The notes beneath the pieces are model-generated. The model was given only the letters and a program-made list of their open reading frames with translations. It was not told where the DNA came from and made no database searches. A stretch of DNA of 64,000 bases from Cavia porcellus (taxonomy: Eukaryota; Chordata; Mammalia; Rodentia; Caviidae): assembly GCF_034190915.1 (NCBI RefSeq), contig NW_026947507.1:27084001-27148000 (forward strand), read 5' to 3'. Positions 24,061-35,701 of this stretch are shown here, in pieces (positions within the stretch are counted from its first letter, which is position 1; every line of letters starts with the position of its first letter). A program made the translations under genes and the position numbers.

Positions 24061-24083
24061 ACAGATACACAGACACACACACA
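23967..24083. repeat. Compound (CT)n(CA)n microsatellite
   Basis: About 19 CT units pass directly into about 25 CA units, followed by interrupted CA with GA/TA variants. All three frames read here (Cys/Val, Arg/Glu and Thr/His runs) are repeat translations. Confidence 0.97.
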
Positions 24084-24735
24084 TTCAGGGAGATGGAAAA
24101 AGACACACACATGTACATGAGAAATAGTTTTCTTGGGGGAAGCCTCTCTTTGTAATACATATTTCCTAATGAGCCTTTGAGATTTTAAGCCTTGAGGATC
24201 CAAGATAAATCTATGTAAGTCAGATTTTGGTGGTAAGTATAATTTGCTCTGAATTTTCTATAGTACTTTACAGCTACCTCTTGTTATGCAGACATATTTC
24301 CTTTCCCATGTCTTCTTTTTATTTCTGGCCCACCAGAATCAGAATCACTGAGGAAGTTCAAAATGATGAAGTAAACTTATATTTATTCAGACCTCGTGAG
24401 AAAACACAAATGACTTAAAGAACGGATATCGCTAAAGGAAATTCTCTACAATTATAAAAACAAGTTAGTTTTTGAACTATTCAGTTGTCATTTCCCATAA
24501 CAGAGGTTGTATCCCGAGGCAGAATCAATCGTACCACTTCTTTTAAACCAGTTAGTCATGGTCCCTCTGCAACATGGCACATTTCCAATCACGCTGCCCT
24601 TTAGAAGAACCATCTTGGTTGAAATACACCATTAAAGATCATTTTTACTTACCCTTTGTCTCTGAGCACACAGTTACAGCTTTTAAGCTCAAAGAATTTA
24701 TTTTAAATGCACACAACAAAGATTACGGATTATTA
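24084..24735. other. Non-coding, nothing recognised
   Basis: No gene or repeat recognised. Short frames at 24227 and 24574 have no domain. Confidence 0.5.
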
Positions 24736-24739
24736 GGTC

Positions 24740-25030
24740 TCATAAAATTCATATGTTGAAGGTGGAGCCCTCAGTACTTCACTGTGTGACTTTATTTGAA
24801 GGAATTTTTCTAGAATGATCAATTTAATGCAATGTCATTAGGAAGTGCTGCTATCCAATACAGCTGGTATCTTCATAAAAAATGGGATATGTGGACACCC
24901 AGACTTGCAAAGAGAAGAGGATACAGATGCAGGAAAAGGCCGCCAAACAGATGAGGCTAGACAGTTCTTTCCCTCACAGACCTTAGAAAGAATCAACTCC
25001 ACACAAGCCGGCCTCTTGTGAAGTATCTTG
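24740..25030 (+). mobile_element. MLT1-type MaLR LTR relic
   Basis: Landmarks occur in the order of the MLT1 consensus: 'aaattcatatgttgaaggtg', 'gtgtgactttatttgaag', 'ggtatcttcataaaaaatgg', 'gagaagaggatacagatgc', then 'caactccacacaagccgg'. It covers most of a 108-codon minus-strand frame (24838-25164), which is therefore unlikely to be coding. Confidence 0.65.
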
Positions 25031-25739
25031 AGAAAATAGCTCAGTGAAATTAAGCAAAAGCAATACCACTGAGGGATTTCAGAAAAAGGGCCCGGGAGGT
25101 CTTCTGAACAAACAGAATACAGACACATCCACCGCAGAGACTGAGAAGCCGAGCTGGGTTGCACCTATTCATGTAGAGATGTGCGTGTGGCAGCAGGATT
25201 AGCTGGGCTATGAGAAATGACCCAAGTCCAGCTGGTCCTGCGGACAGAGCAGAGGCTGTGGCATCTGGGCTTAAGAGAGTAAGGTACCAACTGAGCATGG
25301 CCCCACGTCAGGGTCAAGTCCCAGCTGGAAACTCGAATTTCAGTATTCATTAGGACCATACAGCATAAACAGAATCTTGAAAGAGAGCTTTAGTAACTAC
25401 AAGCAGGTAAATGAGACCTAGTAAGCAAAAAACACTGAGGCAAAGTCACCTCATTCCCATAATGTACTCTCATTTTTGTAAAATGGTCTTTATTATGCAT
25501 TCAGTGATAAATTATGGTGATGATTTCAGTGTTTATAATTTAAAGACCTATAACCTAATTAGCAATTCTTTAAAATTTTATAATAACCAGAAAAATACCT
25601 AAGGTTTATTAAAATGATCTATTATAGGTCTAGTAACTCAGGTATTTAAGAAACACTGGTTTCAAACCAAGAAACCACAGCCTGACATTTTTAGAATAAG
25701 AACATTCATTTAAAAGGTAAAGTTTTGTGGAAAGTGTGG

Positions 25740-25909
25740 GCCATAGCCAGGCTTTATGCTGCACATCTGCTGTCTGTGATCCCAGAGCTCTGAGAAGCTG
25801 AGACAGAGAATCTCAAGTTCAAGCCGAGCCTGGGTAACTAAAATGCTATTTAAAAAGTGAAAAAAGCCTTGAGATGTTGCTCAGTGCAAAGATCTTGAAT
25901 TCAATCCTC

Positions 25910-25920
<11 letters not shown>
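25740..25920 (+). mobile_element. B1-ID dimeric SINE (B1-dID-like)
   Basis: A degraded 7SL-type left unit ('tgtctgtgatcccagagctc', 'gagaagctgagacagagaat') is joined to an ID-type right unit ('gagatgttgctcagtgcaaa', 'cttgaattcaatcctca'). The tail has become a (CA)n microsatellite at 25914-25945. Confidence 0.7.

Positions 25921-25945
<25 letters not shown>
25914..25945. repeat. (CA)n microsatellite
   Basis: About 16 CA units at the 3' tail of the preceding dimeric SINE. Confidence 0.95.
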
Positions 25946-25947
<2 letters not shown>

Positions 25948-26160
25948 ATAAATATTCAGCTTGCACTAAATTGCATTATTTATACATGTACAAAATGTTA
26001 AAGTTTATGTTGCAATTATGTTAAGGTCACCTAAATTTTTATAGTTTGAATCACGTTGAATAGGGCCACTCTATTACACACAAATTCATACTTACTTCAT
26101 TTAATAGAAGATAACTTTAAGAAGTATAGCTTAACAACTTTGCAATGTATACTTTTTTTT

Positions 26161-26234
26161 GGTGCTGGCAGTTGAACTCGGTATCTTGCACTTGCGAAGC
26201 AGGCACTTATGTCACTGAGCTACACCCCAGCCTT
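26161..26234 (-). mobile_element. ID-type SINE
   Basis: 'ggtgctggcagttgaactcg' (reversed B box) then 'cactgagctacaccccagcc' (reversed A box and head), preceded by poly-T. Typical reversed ID element. Confidence 0.85.
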
Positions 26235-26319
26235 CCCAATGTCTACTTTTGTTCCCATTTTCTCTTTAGTACTCCATGCTCTTGTATTTATTTACCTTCT
26301 GAGAAATGTAGGTGTCTAT

Positions 26320-26900
26320 AGGAAATCTTCAATTTAATGTGCCCACAAGAAATTTCTGAATTCTTCTGTATCACTTCCTCTTCCAGAAATTCTATCTATC
26401 TTGTTAACAAAAACTCTAAAATTGTATGGAACAAAGGCTTGAGTTATCCCTGACTCTGCTTCTTGAGGCTTATATTTAATTTACAAACATCCTGTGGAAT
26501 CCTCCTCAAACGGTATCTTAAAGCTTTTACATTTGTAACAATCCATCATCTTCAAAAATTTGCAAGCATTTTCTAGCATATCTCTATTTTTCTATTCTTC
26601 CATCTACTCTCCAGATAATTTAGTCAACTTACTGTTCTGTTTAATACAATCCAACAATTTCCAGTCTCTCTCTGGTGATGTGTGTTACCCTTAAGATTTT
26701 CCCCACAAAGCTACATTAAGATTTCCTTCCTTTCTCCTTCCTAACTTGATTCTGACTAGTTGCTTCTTCAGATTCCTTGATTGTAACTGCGGATACCTCC
26801 TAGTGTGACTCAAATTCATGTATGATCTAACTTCTAAGAAAGTTCTTCACTGAGATATGTAAATGTTTTTGATCCCCTTTTTAAAAAATATACTCAAACT
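26320..26900 (+). mobile_element. Possible LINE-2 3' region
   Basis: A pyrimidine-rich stretch with phrases such as 'gagttatccctgactctgc' and 'tgtaacaatccatcatctt' recalls the L2 ORF2-end/3' region. It is highly diverged, so the call is tentative. Confidence 0.35.
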
Positions 26901-27297
26901 TGCACTCCAGAGAAGTCATTTTTTGATTAGCTTATGTACACCTTGTCATTAAACTTTACTGACAATATTTTTATTACATTAACCAATAATCCCTATTTAT
27001 TTTTGTTTAATTCATCTTTTTCTAAAATGTAAGAACATAAGGTCATGATATTCCCAGAACATATGATTCAGATACTCAATGAAGATAGATTAATTAATGG
27101 CAAAAAATAGAACTTTGTGATTTTAAAATATCTTATTTTCATCTATTCCTTAATTACTTCTGAAAAACTCGCTGTACAGAGTGGCAATTTATAAAAGTCT
27201 AAGAATATTTACTCTCTCAGTTTCTTATATTGTGAAAGGAAAAGAAACTGCTGAAAAATAAAGAACAACTGGGATGGGTGAAAGGAGAAAAGAATGG

Positions 27298-27353
<56 letters not shown>

Positions 27354-28069
27354 AAGACAGCTAAGAAAATTATACTACTGATTCTATTAGGTCATTGAAA
27401 GGAACAGTTAGTGCTTACACTATTTGATCAGTTTCGCTTGCCTACATCTGATAATCTGAGCAATTATTATGAAGACAGTAAAATGCAATATAATAACAAT
27501 TGCTCATTCTTATGACCTTGTTTCGGAATTTTGTATCATTTTATTGTTCAAATTACTTTAAAAATAAAATAATTTTTCTGTATTTAACAAGTCATTAGAG
27601 AATATATTATATATAGTCTGTAAATATTTTCCTTGGTTACCAATTTTGAATACATGTTTAGTGTTCTACAGAATATAACCACAGTAGTAATATCTGCCTA
27701 CTTTAAATATAGTTATTCATAAGCAATGAGAAGCCAAACCTTTCTGCAGCCAATATCAGAGATGGTACAACTCTCCCATACTTATATATGTACAAAAGAA
27801 TCGGGAGAGGCATTCTCTGAAAGCAAAAGAAGAAAAAAATCACAGATATACAGTGTTTCTCATACTCAAGATTAAGAAAATTAGAAAAAATTAGAAGTGG
27901 ATGATAAAATGTGCAATTATGAAATGTGGTAAATTATCCATTATATTATTTATATGATTATAACACAAAGTTCTCATTTCCCTTTTCATTTTTTAGTACT
28001 GTATATCATATTATTGATCTTGATACTTTCCACATGTACCTCTGCCCAATACATGGCTTCACTAACGGA
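26901..28069. other. Non-coding DNA with one GT microsatellite
   Basis: Apart from the GT tract at 27.3 kb no repeat or gene was recognised. Confidence 0.5.
27303..27351. repeat. (GT)n microsatellite
   Basis: About 24 uninterrupted GT units. Confidence 0.97.
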
Positions 28070-28410
28070 CAAAGAATAGATGCCCTTCTTCTTGTTGGTC
28101 TCAGCTGTGTGATTTTATTTGACCCATAGAATGAAGAAGATGTAAAAACATTCCAATTCGGAGCAGGGAGTCAAAAAGGATGAGTAGTGTCCAGTTATCA
28201 TTGCTTCCTTGGTCATGAGGGTGACCCTAGTGGTACCAGTCGGTATGCGGAAAAGAATTTTAAATAGACAAAGAATTGGAATGACCAGAAGAGACTCACA
28301 GCCACAAAATCCTGCATAAACCACTCAGGCCAGCCCAAACTGCTGACATTTTAAGAGCAATAAATAATCGCTTTGTAGCTACTGAGTCAGAGGAGTCTTT
28401 TGCTATGTAA
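28070..28410 (+). mobile_element. Ancient LTR-like repeat (MLT1 class?)
   Basis: 'atttgacccatagaatgaag' near the start and 'aaaccactcaggccagccc' then 'gagcaataaataatcgc' near the end follow the pattern of old MaLR-type LTRs that end in an AATAAA-like motif and a 'gccactaag' phrase. Diverged; family uncertain. Confidence 0.4.
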
Positions 28411-29110
28411 ACAGCAAACATAGTCTTGTTTCTAAAATTTTTCTTTAAAAACATAATGAAATTTTTCAAACTAAGTAAAAACTTAGAATGAGTACAAAAG
28501 TATGAAATTACCTCCAATTAATTTTACATTTAAATGTTAAGCATGAAAAATGACACTTTTAAAACAAAATGAATAGGTGAAATGTCTACTGAATTAATTT
28601 TTGAGAAGTTATTTTCATAGATACATGACAAATATGCGGTGCCAGAGTGCTCTCATGATAAAGTAATCTGAACAAAACAAAACAGTAATAAGCAAACTTG
28701 TCATGTTCACTGAGATCAGCATTTTATTATTCCACAAAGTATCTTGTAACCATATAAAACTATAGTCTCCCTAAAAGAAATAAATCCCAGAAAAAAGGTA
28801 TTCTTTAAAAATGGGATGAAAAGAAGGATATAATTTGTCAAGCCATAAAGAATAAATTGTCTACAGGCCTATGAGAACAAGGATAACAAATAGTCCAGGC
28901 ATGGGAGCTCACCAGGGTCTCCCTGGTATCACTCTCAATGCCCATTAAAGAAGATATAGAAGAAACATCTAGACATTGAAGCTTTTATTACAGATTGTTA
29001 TAAAATGCTGGTTGAAAGACCTTTTACAATATCATACCAGAAACATTTATATAAAGCTCAAAACTTATCAAGACTCTAAAATGATTGTGAGGCTAATTTG
29101 CTTAAATTCC
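28411..29110. other. Non-coding, nothing recognised
   Basis: No gene or repeat recognised. Confidence 0.5.
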
Positions 29111-29119
29111 TATTTGTGC

Positions 29120-29168
29120 TAGATATAGATAGATAGATGATGGGTAGAAAGAAAAATAGATAATCTCT

Positions 29169-29218
<50 letters not shown>
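29120..29218. repeat. (GATA)n and (AT)n microsatellites
   Basis: A short GATA run at about 29120-29142 is followed by about 24 AT units at 29170-29218. The Tyr/Ile-run minus-strand frame at 29076-29270 is a translation of this repeat. Confidence 0.95.
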
Positions 29219-29222
<4 letters not shown>

Positions 29223-30439
29223 TAATTCCATTTTCCTTTTAGGTGTGTTGCGTAAAGAATCAATATACACATAACTGACCCTGAGTTACATTTTTAGTCT
29301 GACTAGAGAACGCTGAATTGACTATATTTAACAAAAAGCCGATTCATAATTAGTTGTCATATTTCAACTTAATGAATTCAGGGCAATAGCATAGATGTTT
29401 AGATAGCAACATACGCTCCAAATTCTCTGTTGGTTCCTATAATAACATGTACTCTGTAGTTCTTACATTCACAAAGGTTTTATTAACAGGTAAGTGACTG
29501 AGAATTCACACTGAGCCAGCATCACCAGGAAAGCTGGAATCACTATTAAATCCAGCTGCTGTCATGTCAGAGGTTTACCTGCCATAATGTTTTCACCAAG
29601 ATAAATTTCATACGGCCTGCAAGGGCACACAATTCCTGATACCTCCCTCTGAACCCAGACATTGACAATCCATGCTGCTTTTTGTCTGGTTTTCATCCTT
29701 TGTTCTTTTTTCTCTGCCTTTCTCTTTCTTTTTTCTCAAGCGCACAATCAATCCTGAATTTCTCAGATCTCTGCCACTGTCACGAGCTGAAATTCCCTGC
29801 ATAAATGCCATCTGATGTGTGGGTTCTACCTCTACAAATAATTGGGCTAAGAAAACACAGAACCCATGAATCCATATCTATCGCAAGAAGTACGAGAAAC
29901 CAGGAGAGACTGAAGCTTCCTATATTTCGTCAGAAACCAGTTAGTGTATGAGGGAGATTCCTGTAACAACTGCCCCTTAACACAACATGGAATTTAGATC
30001 CCCCAGAACACAGTTATAAATATGTTCTGAGTATAGGTAAACCCAAATACAACTGTCCATCACCAAAATTCATGATTATTGCAAAACTGTTCTTAGCCAT
30101 TTTCAGTCCTGTGGCTTTGTAAAATAAAATGAAAATATTATTTTCTTTCCTTCACTTGTCTTCCAGATTGTGGTAGTTACACACTTTAGCAAACAACATT
30201 GTATTAATCAGAGCAGAAAGTTAAATGCTTTCTTCTTCTACACTACATATATACATACTCCAATAAAACATACCTACTTTCTTTCCTTTCTGTTAAAAGT
30301 ATTTTGCAATAAGGCCTTAAAAATGTAAAAGCAAATGATACTGTTAATGGGAAGAGTACAAATAAGAGAGAATAAATTAGATGATCCATATTCTGTTGTT
30401 TTTCTTTAAAATTAATCCCATTGAGAAAATAACAAATTA
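29219..30439. other. Non-coding, nothing recognised
   Basis: No repeat or gene recognised. The 29.48-29.83 kb stretch is less AT-rich and free of repeats I know. Confidence 0.5.
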
Positions 30440-30440
30440 A

Positions 30441-30589
30441 TTGGATGGATGTGGTGGCGCACACCTATAATCCCAGCAGGAATGCAGGGGCAGAAGATCA
30501 CTGTGTGGTCAGGTCCCGCCTGGACGACCTAGTGTGTTCAGGGACCATCTGAACTACAGAAGTGAGACCTGTCTTAAAAAGGAAACCAA
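30441..30589 (+). mobile_element. B1 SINE
   Basis: 'tggatgtggtggcgcacacc' and 'tataatcccagcagga' open the element, and 'gaactacagaagtgagacc' closes it before the short A-rich tail. Confidence 0.9.
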
Positions 30590-32084
30590 TAAATTATGAA
30601 ATATTATACTTTGATAACACAGCTCAACTGTAGCAAAGGCAAAACAAGAATACTATACAACATTTTTTTTTAAATCAACAACTTTGTTTAGGATTAGAGT
30701 AGGGATCCTATAATTCTACTTTCAGTGTTTTGCCAGTAGTCAATAAAACTTTTATTTAATAGACTAATTATAAGATAATCAATGTATAATGGATAAAAGA
30801 GGCAAAAATCATCACTTTACATTACCCTTAGATTTATTAAAAAAAAAAAAAAAAACAACTATGAGAAGTGTAGAGGTTGTCTTCCTTTAATACAGCGAAT
30901 ACAGCGGACACCCAATACCTCTTGAATCATCCTGAGGGCCCCACCTCTGAATGAGAATGGCTTGCTAGAGCAGTGTCCCTGTCTTCTGACACAAAGCTCT
31001 GACTTGTCTTTCTAGAAGCAGTTTTGGTTCTAGAGAACCTTTCCCACTAAGCAGCAATTTTCCAGATAAAACTCTCATAACTTTCTACCTCCTTTAACAG
31101 CATAGGGTGATTTTCTAAATCTTTATTCTTAAATGCTTTCTTCATCGTATGATTTTCTCAATCACAAATCCTACATTTTCACTACTTCCTTCATAATCTA
31201 ACATGAGAAATATTACAAAATTTTTCTCACTGATTTACATCAGTCTACTTTCTATTCCACAACTTCTTTAGTCCATGAGATATTTCTATGCATTAAGGGT
31301 TATTTTGTGGGGTTTTTCCTATTCTAAGCAATCCTTTGATTAATCTTTAATGCTTTCTTTTAAAATTTTCTAGACGTGAGATATTCTAAATGTGGTTGCA
31401 TTGATTTTTCTTTATTTTCCTTTTTTTGCATTGATTTTTCATTTTTAAAAAGTCTTGATCAGGGGCTTCTATTTTCATATATATTATCTTCTGATCAATA
31501 ATTTCAAAAAATGTGTTTTTTTTATTATCGAATGATTCATGGAATGACCAAATTGATTATGCATAGCATCCTATCCAAATCCAAGGAGGATACTTTATTG
31601 TTCCTTAAATAATGCATAGCTGTAAGGAAGACTTGAACTGCCAAGCAAAAATGGGGGCAAAACAGACACAGATTTACATAGTAGTGAGGAGAATGCCAAG
31701 GTTATGGCTAGATGAGAAAATGCAATTTTGAGAAATCTGCAAATGTGAGGCTAAGGAAAAAGATCTACTCAAAGTTGAAGATGAAATAATACTGAAACTT
31801 ACATTAAAGGTAATATAATATTCTATTTTAAGTTGATAAAAACCTAATTTTAATTGCATGTAAGAACAGTACATGTGATTTCTCCCTCTCCAAATGCACT
31901 TTGTGATATTAAAACCATACTGTTCTTTTTTGTTATATATCATTAACAAATTACTAAAGCTATTTTAATAGTTTCTCAACATTTCTACTAGAGTTAAAAT
32001 GATTTATGAAACACTATATACGAAAACATGTATTACTTTATATACTAATCAACTGTCATCATGGTAATGAGTCTTCTGAATTTG
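30590..32084. other. Non-coding DNA with a poly-A run at 30839-30855
   Basis: T-rich on the right side. A 13-base phrase, 'gcattgatttttc', recurs at about 31398 and 31428. No gene recognised; a 91-codon minus-strand frame at 31674-31949 shows no domain. Confidence 0.45.
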
Positions 32085-33000
32085 CATATTCATTTTACCA
32101 ATATTTCACACTTTTAGCTTTACCAGTTATAGTATTCTTGGTGGCAGTTTTGCTTTTTCTTTTACCACTTTGACTAAATTAACCCATTTTTATTCCTTGA
32201 GTGTCCAAGATTACTGCTGAGAAATTAGGGTAAGCTCATGATTAGTCCTTTGTAGGTGAAAAGACATGTTTTTGCTACTGCTTTCAAAATATTGTCTGTT
32301 ACTGATTTTTTGAGAGTTTGACTACAGTATGTCTCCTAATTTTCTTTGGGTTGATTCTCCTTAGTGTCTTATGAAGTTCATAAACTATATGCCTTCTAAT
32401 ATTTGGAAACTTTTCAGTCTCCTTTTCTTTCAACAAACTTTCTGGATCATTGTTTCTCTGTTCCTTTTGGAGTTTACATAATCCATATGACTATGCAATT
32501 TGCCAGACTCTTTAGTTCCTGTATACTTTTTCATTTCTTTTTCTTCCCTTTCCTTCTATGCCTCTAGTTGGTTTATGTCTAATGTCTTATCTTCAAGTTA
32601 ATTATCTGTGGAATCCATCCATGGAGTCAGTTGTGGAGGCTCTCTATTGAAATTTTTATTTTCATGATTGTCTTCCACTAGGATTCCTAGTGGGTTTTTT
32701 TCCCCCTCCTGACATCTTTTCTACATTTTGTTCACAAATCAGTGTCTCAAATTTGATTCGCTATTTGCCCTCTTGCATCTCACTGAGCTGAAGATGTTTA
32801 TGCTGAATTATTTGTCAGATGATTCAAAAACCCACTTCACGGGATCTGTTACTGGAGCTTTATTGATTTCCTTTGGTGTTACCGTGCTAATTCTGGTTTT
32901 GTGACTCACGTGACCCTCTCTTGATTTCTATGGACTAAATGAACTAATACTTCTTCCAGATTTACAGGCTGGCTTTGACAGGTCCAGTTGGTTCCCCTGA
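32085..33000. mobile_element. Ancient LINE-1-associated block
   Basis: Phrases such as 'gagagtttgactacag', 'ctttgggttgattctcc', 'ggaaacttttcagtctcc', 'ctctgttccttttggag' and 'cttatcttcaagttaatt' follow, in order, a T/C-rich stretch common in old mammalian L1 non-coding regions. I recognise the text but not the exact subfamily or its orientation. Confidence 0.5.
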
Positions 33001-33390
33001 CTGATGACTTCCAGAACAACAGTGTAACAATGATTAAACCACATCAAATTGCTCTTGCTGTGTCGCTGATGGGCACTCTAGTCTGGGGAATTTATTACAG
33101 AGAGGACTAGGGGATTTTAGAACCTGTCTAGTCCCTGGGTAAACTAGATTGCCTCCAGGAATTTAATAAATAGAGTTAGCACAAAATAAATTGCCTGCTT
33201 CAGTGTTCAGACTTGGGTCAGAGACAAAAGATCTGTTACCAGAACATGGATAGGCATAATTCCTGCTCCGATTCATTGTCTAGATATTCTCCCACTTGGT
33301 GAAGTACATAAAGTCAGTATTGGCCTAAAAACACAACTGAACAGTGAGGAACTGGATCACAGGACTGCATTAGAGTTCAGGCCTTTTGCC
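33001..33390. other. Non-coding, origin unclear
   Basis: It lies between the L1-like block and the MaLR internal tail, and may belong to either. Confidence 0.35.
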
Positions 33391-33452
33391 AGAGGCATGG
33401 ATAGGTGTACTGGTTTAGATGGACATGAGCTTTTTGGGGGCAAGATGTGGAA
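33391..33452 (+). mobile_element. MaLR internal tail
   Basis: 'gagctttttgggggcaagat' followed by 'gtggaatg' directly before the LTR start resembles the polypurine-tract end of MaLR internal sequence. It indicates that the following LTR is the 3' LTR of a largely lost element. Confidence 0.5.
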
Positions 33453-33836
33453 TGTTATGATTTAGATCTAACATATACCACAAACAAATTGTTCATCCAT
33501 AGGTAGGGCCTCTGAAGCATCATTAGATCATGGAGGCAATATATTCATAAGTGGATTAATCCAATACTGAGTTCATAGCTAAATGCAATGATAGAGAACA
33601 GGACCTGAGTGGGAAAGGTGGGTCACTGGAGGTGCATATTCTTGTCCATGGCTCTTTCTTTCTCCTTTTGCTCCTGGATGCCATGAGTGGGGCAGATTTC
33701 TTCACCATCCTGTATCTACCTTGTAGACATGCAGCCACAAACTGAACCTTCTGCAGCTGAGTCAAAATAAGCCTCAGTTCCTCTAAGTAATGAAGATCAA
33801 GTATTTTTTTCCAGTGATGAAAAAATGACTAAAACA
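33453..33836 (+). mobile_element. ORR1-like MaLR LTR
   Basis: It starts 'tgttatgatttagatctaac', passes 'gggaaaggtgggtcactgg', 'ttgctcctggatgccatgag' and 'acatgcagccacaaactgaa', and ends 'aatgactaaaaca'. This is a near-complete ORR1/MaLR layout. The 69-codon minus-strand frame at 33556-33765 is inside it. Confidence 0.78.
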
Positions 33837-34673
33837 GTATGCATGCCTTCTTTCAGATCGCTGGGTGGTCAGGATTGTCCTTGAACTACAGTTAAGCAAA
33901 CCTAGTGCAAGATTATAGGGTTGACTGAGAATCTTCAATTAATCCAAGTTCAGTGGTGCTGACTCTGGGGTTCAGATGGCAGTGCCACCCTTCTCAAACA
34001 AATCATAGATGCAGGGGATAGAAATAAATTGCAGGGCTGTGTCATACTGCATTTGAACAAAGGCCTGTCTTGACGGCATAAATGAGTTATATTGCTCTCT
34101 GTGTAAAGACTGCCTTGGAAACAAATTACAGTACACTTCAAGAAATTTAAGCTAGACAGGGGTAAATGTATGTGTGTGCAAGGGAATGATGGGAATTTTT
34201 CCCTGTGAGCCTTCCTATGGACAGAACTATTTTTCCCAACAAAAAGGGGCTAAAGCCAAATTATAGGCCATGTCGGGATATTCTGTGAAATTGAGTTTGG
34301 AAGTCTTCCTCCAGAGTCACAGACAGATGTGTTACATAGTAGGTCTCTGATTGGTTGGAACCGGTCCTGGGCCACAGGTAAGAGAAGCCAAGTGAAAAGG
34401 GCCATTTGATGTGTGACCAAGATAGGTTATGGCAGGTACCCATGGTATAAGTGTATGGGACACTAGCATGATCGCATTGATAGATAGTACTGATGGCAGG
34501 ACCATGGCTAAACAGGGCTATGTATGGATCTATAGGGGCATGTGATTTCATGGTCTCCAGCAAGGACCCTAATCAATGAACCTGCCATCAAAGTGCAGAC
34601 CTTCTTTTTCCTAATGGATCTCTTCCGTCTTGAGCTTCACCAGGATTTCATCAGTTACCACTTGGGTCTCAAT
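33837..34673 (-). other. Unexplained block with two minus-strand open frames
   Basis: Flanked by an ORR1-like LTR on the left and the poly-A end of a reversed L1 on the right. On the minus strand there is a 100-codon frame (34563-34261) and then a 63-codon frame (34141-33950). The first has one potential N-glycosylation site (NQS) plus NLS, and a Trp/Phe-rich middle. The second has five well-spaced Cys residues and an NIT site. I do not recognise either. A decayed retroviral envelope-like piece is one possibility and chance frames are another. The two frames are separated by stops and neither is a functional gene as it stands. Confidence 0.3.
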
Positions 34674-35275
34674 AGATTTTTTTTTTACCAAATTATTGAT
34701 ATTGTGACAGGCTACAAGATAAGGTTTTTTTTTTAATTTAAAGATAATAAAACAAAAGAGAACAGAACAAAGCAAATCAGAATAAAACAGTGCAAGCAAG
34801 GCACCATTCCAACACCAGACAACTGGACACCAACAGCAGCTACCGTACTGTCTCTTTTCTGTGAAATAGTTGTGCACACCTTCACACACAATAGTACCAA
34901 ACACAACAAAATAGTATAAAACAATTCAAGAGAATGAAAGTATTACAGGGCATTCAGGACCAAATAACCGATAATGAACAATGGCTGCTATAATACCTCA
35001 TTATCCTTAAAAAATCTGTTTATACTTTCACACATATTAAAATCCAATAAGACACAACATGGTAGAATCAACAGAAACAGTAGAAAAAAAGCATGGTAGG
35101 ACTTCAAAGCAAGATGTAATTAAATCAGCAATGGCTGTCATGATGTCTTGTTTTCTTCAAAATAGTTTTTTATAACATCACACATAATAAAATAAAACAA
35201 AACAATGAAACCATTCCAAACAATGAATGAAAATATTATGACTTCAAAGTTATTAAATGGGAAACACGATTACCA
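34674..35275 (-). mobile_element. LINE-1 3' UTR and poly-A
   Basis: It follows the ORF2 end on the minus strand. Its far end carries T runs at about 34678-34687 and 34725-34734 (poly-A on the minus strand). The reversed text includes the 'gcagccattg' phrase (twice), which also occurs in the plus-strand fragment at 0.9-1.07 kb. Frames at 34611-34924 are within it and not independent genes. Confidence 0.65.
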
Positions 35276-35701
35276 TCAAATCTTATGTACTCTTACCATT
35301 TCTTCCACTTGGGAGACTACATTGTATTTATACAAATGGATTTGATTTATTTCACTTACAAGTCTGGTCTCAAGTTGCGTCCATTTGTTTATAAATGTCT
35401 CAATGTGATCCTTCTTTATAGCTGAGTTGTACTCCATTGTATAAAAATACGACAACTTTTTTATCCATTCCTCAGTTGATGAACACTTAGGTTGTTTCCA
35501 AGAGTTGGCTATTACAAAGTGTGCTGCTATGAACATGGGTGCACATATATCACTGTAATATGATGTTTTCAGTTCTTCTGGGAATATACCCAGAAGTGGA
35601 ATAACTGGGTCAAAAGGGACTTCCAAACCCAGCTTTTTGAGGAATCTCCAGGCTGACCTAAGAGAAGGTATTTTTGTTCTGCTACTTTCCTGAGGTCCCA
35701 C
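35276..35701 (-). pseudogene. LINE-1 ORF2 C-terminal fragment
   Basis: A 141-codon minus-strand frame encodes the end of the L1 reverse transcriptase/endonuclease protein (ORF2p), which copies L1 RNA into the genome by target-primed reverse transcription. Recognisable landmarks are WRFLKKL near residue 18, IPLLGI near 34, a MFIAA block near 57, NSWKQPKC near 66, EWIKK near 78 and YTMEYNSAIKK near 87, in the order normal for the C-terminal tail. The first ~15 residues fall in the duplicated 95-bp unit and do not look like L1. Only a small part of the roughly 1,275-residue protein remains: endonuclease and RT domains are absent, so it is a dead 5'-truncated copy. Surprisingly no stop codon interrupts this stretch. 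Confidence 0.85.

Noticed and set aside
23909..24203. Frames with Cys/Val, Arg/Glu and Thr/His runs
   Set aside because: They are translations of the CT/CA microsatellite.
24838..25298. 108- and 82-codon minus-strand frames
   Set aside because: The first overlaps an MLT1-type LTR relic; neither has a recognisable domain.
28886..28960. B1 head fragment
   Set aside because: Only about 20 bases resemble the B1 start; the continuation does not match.
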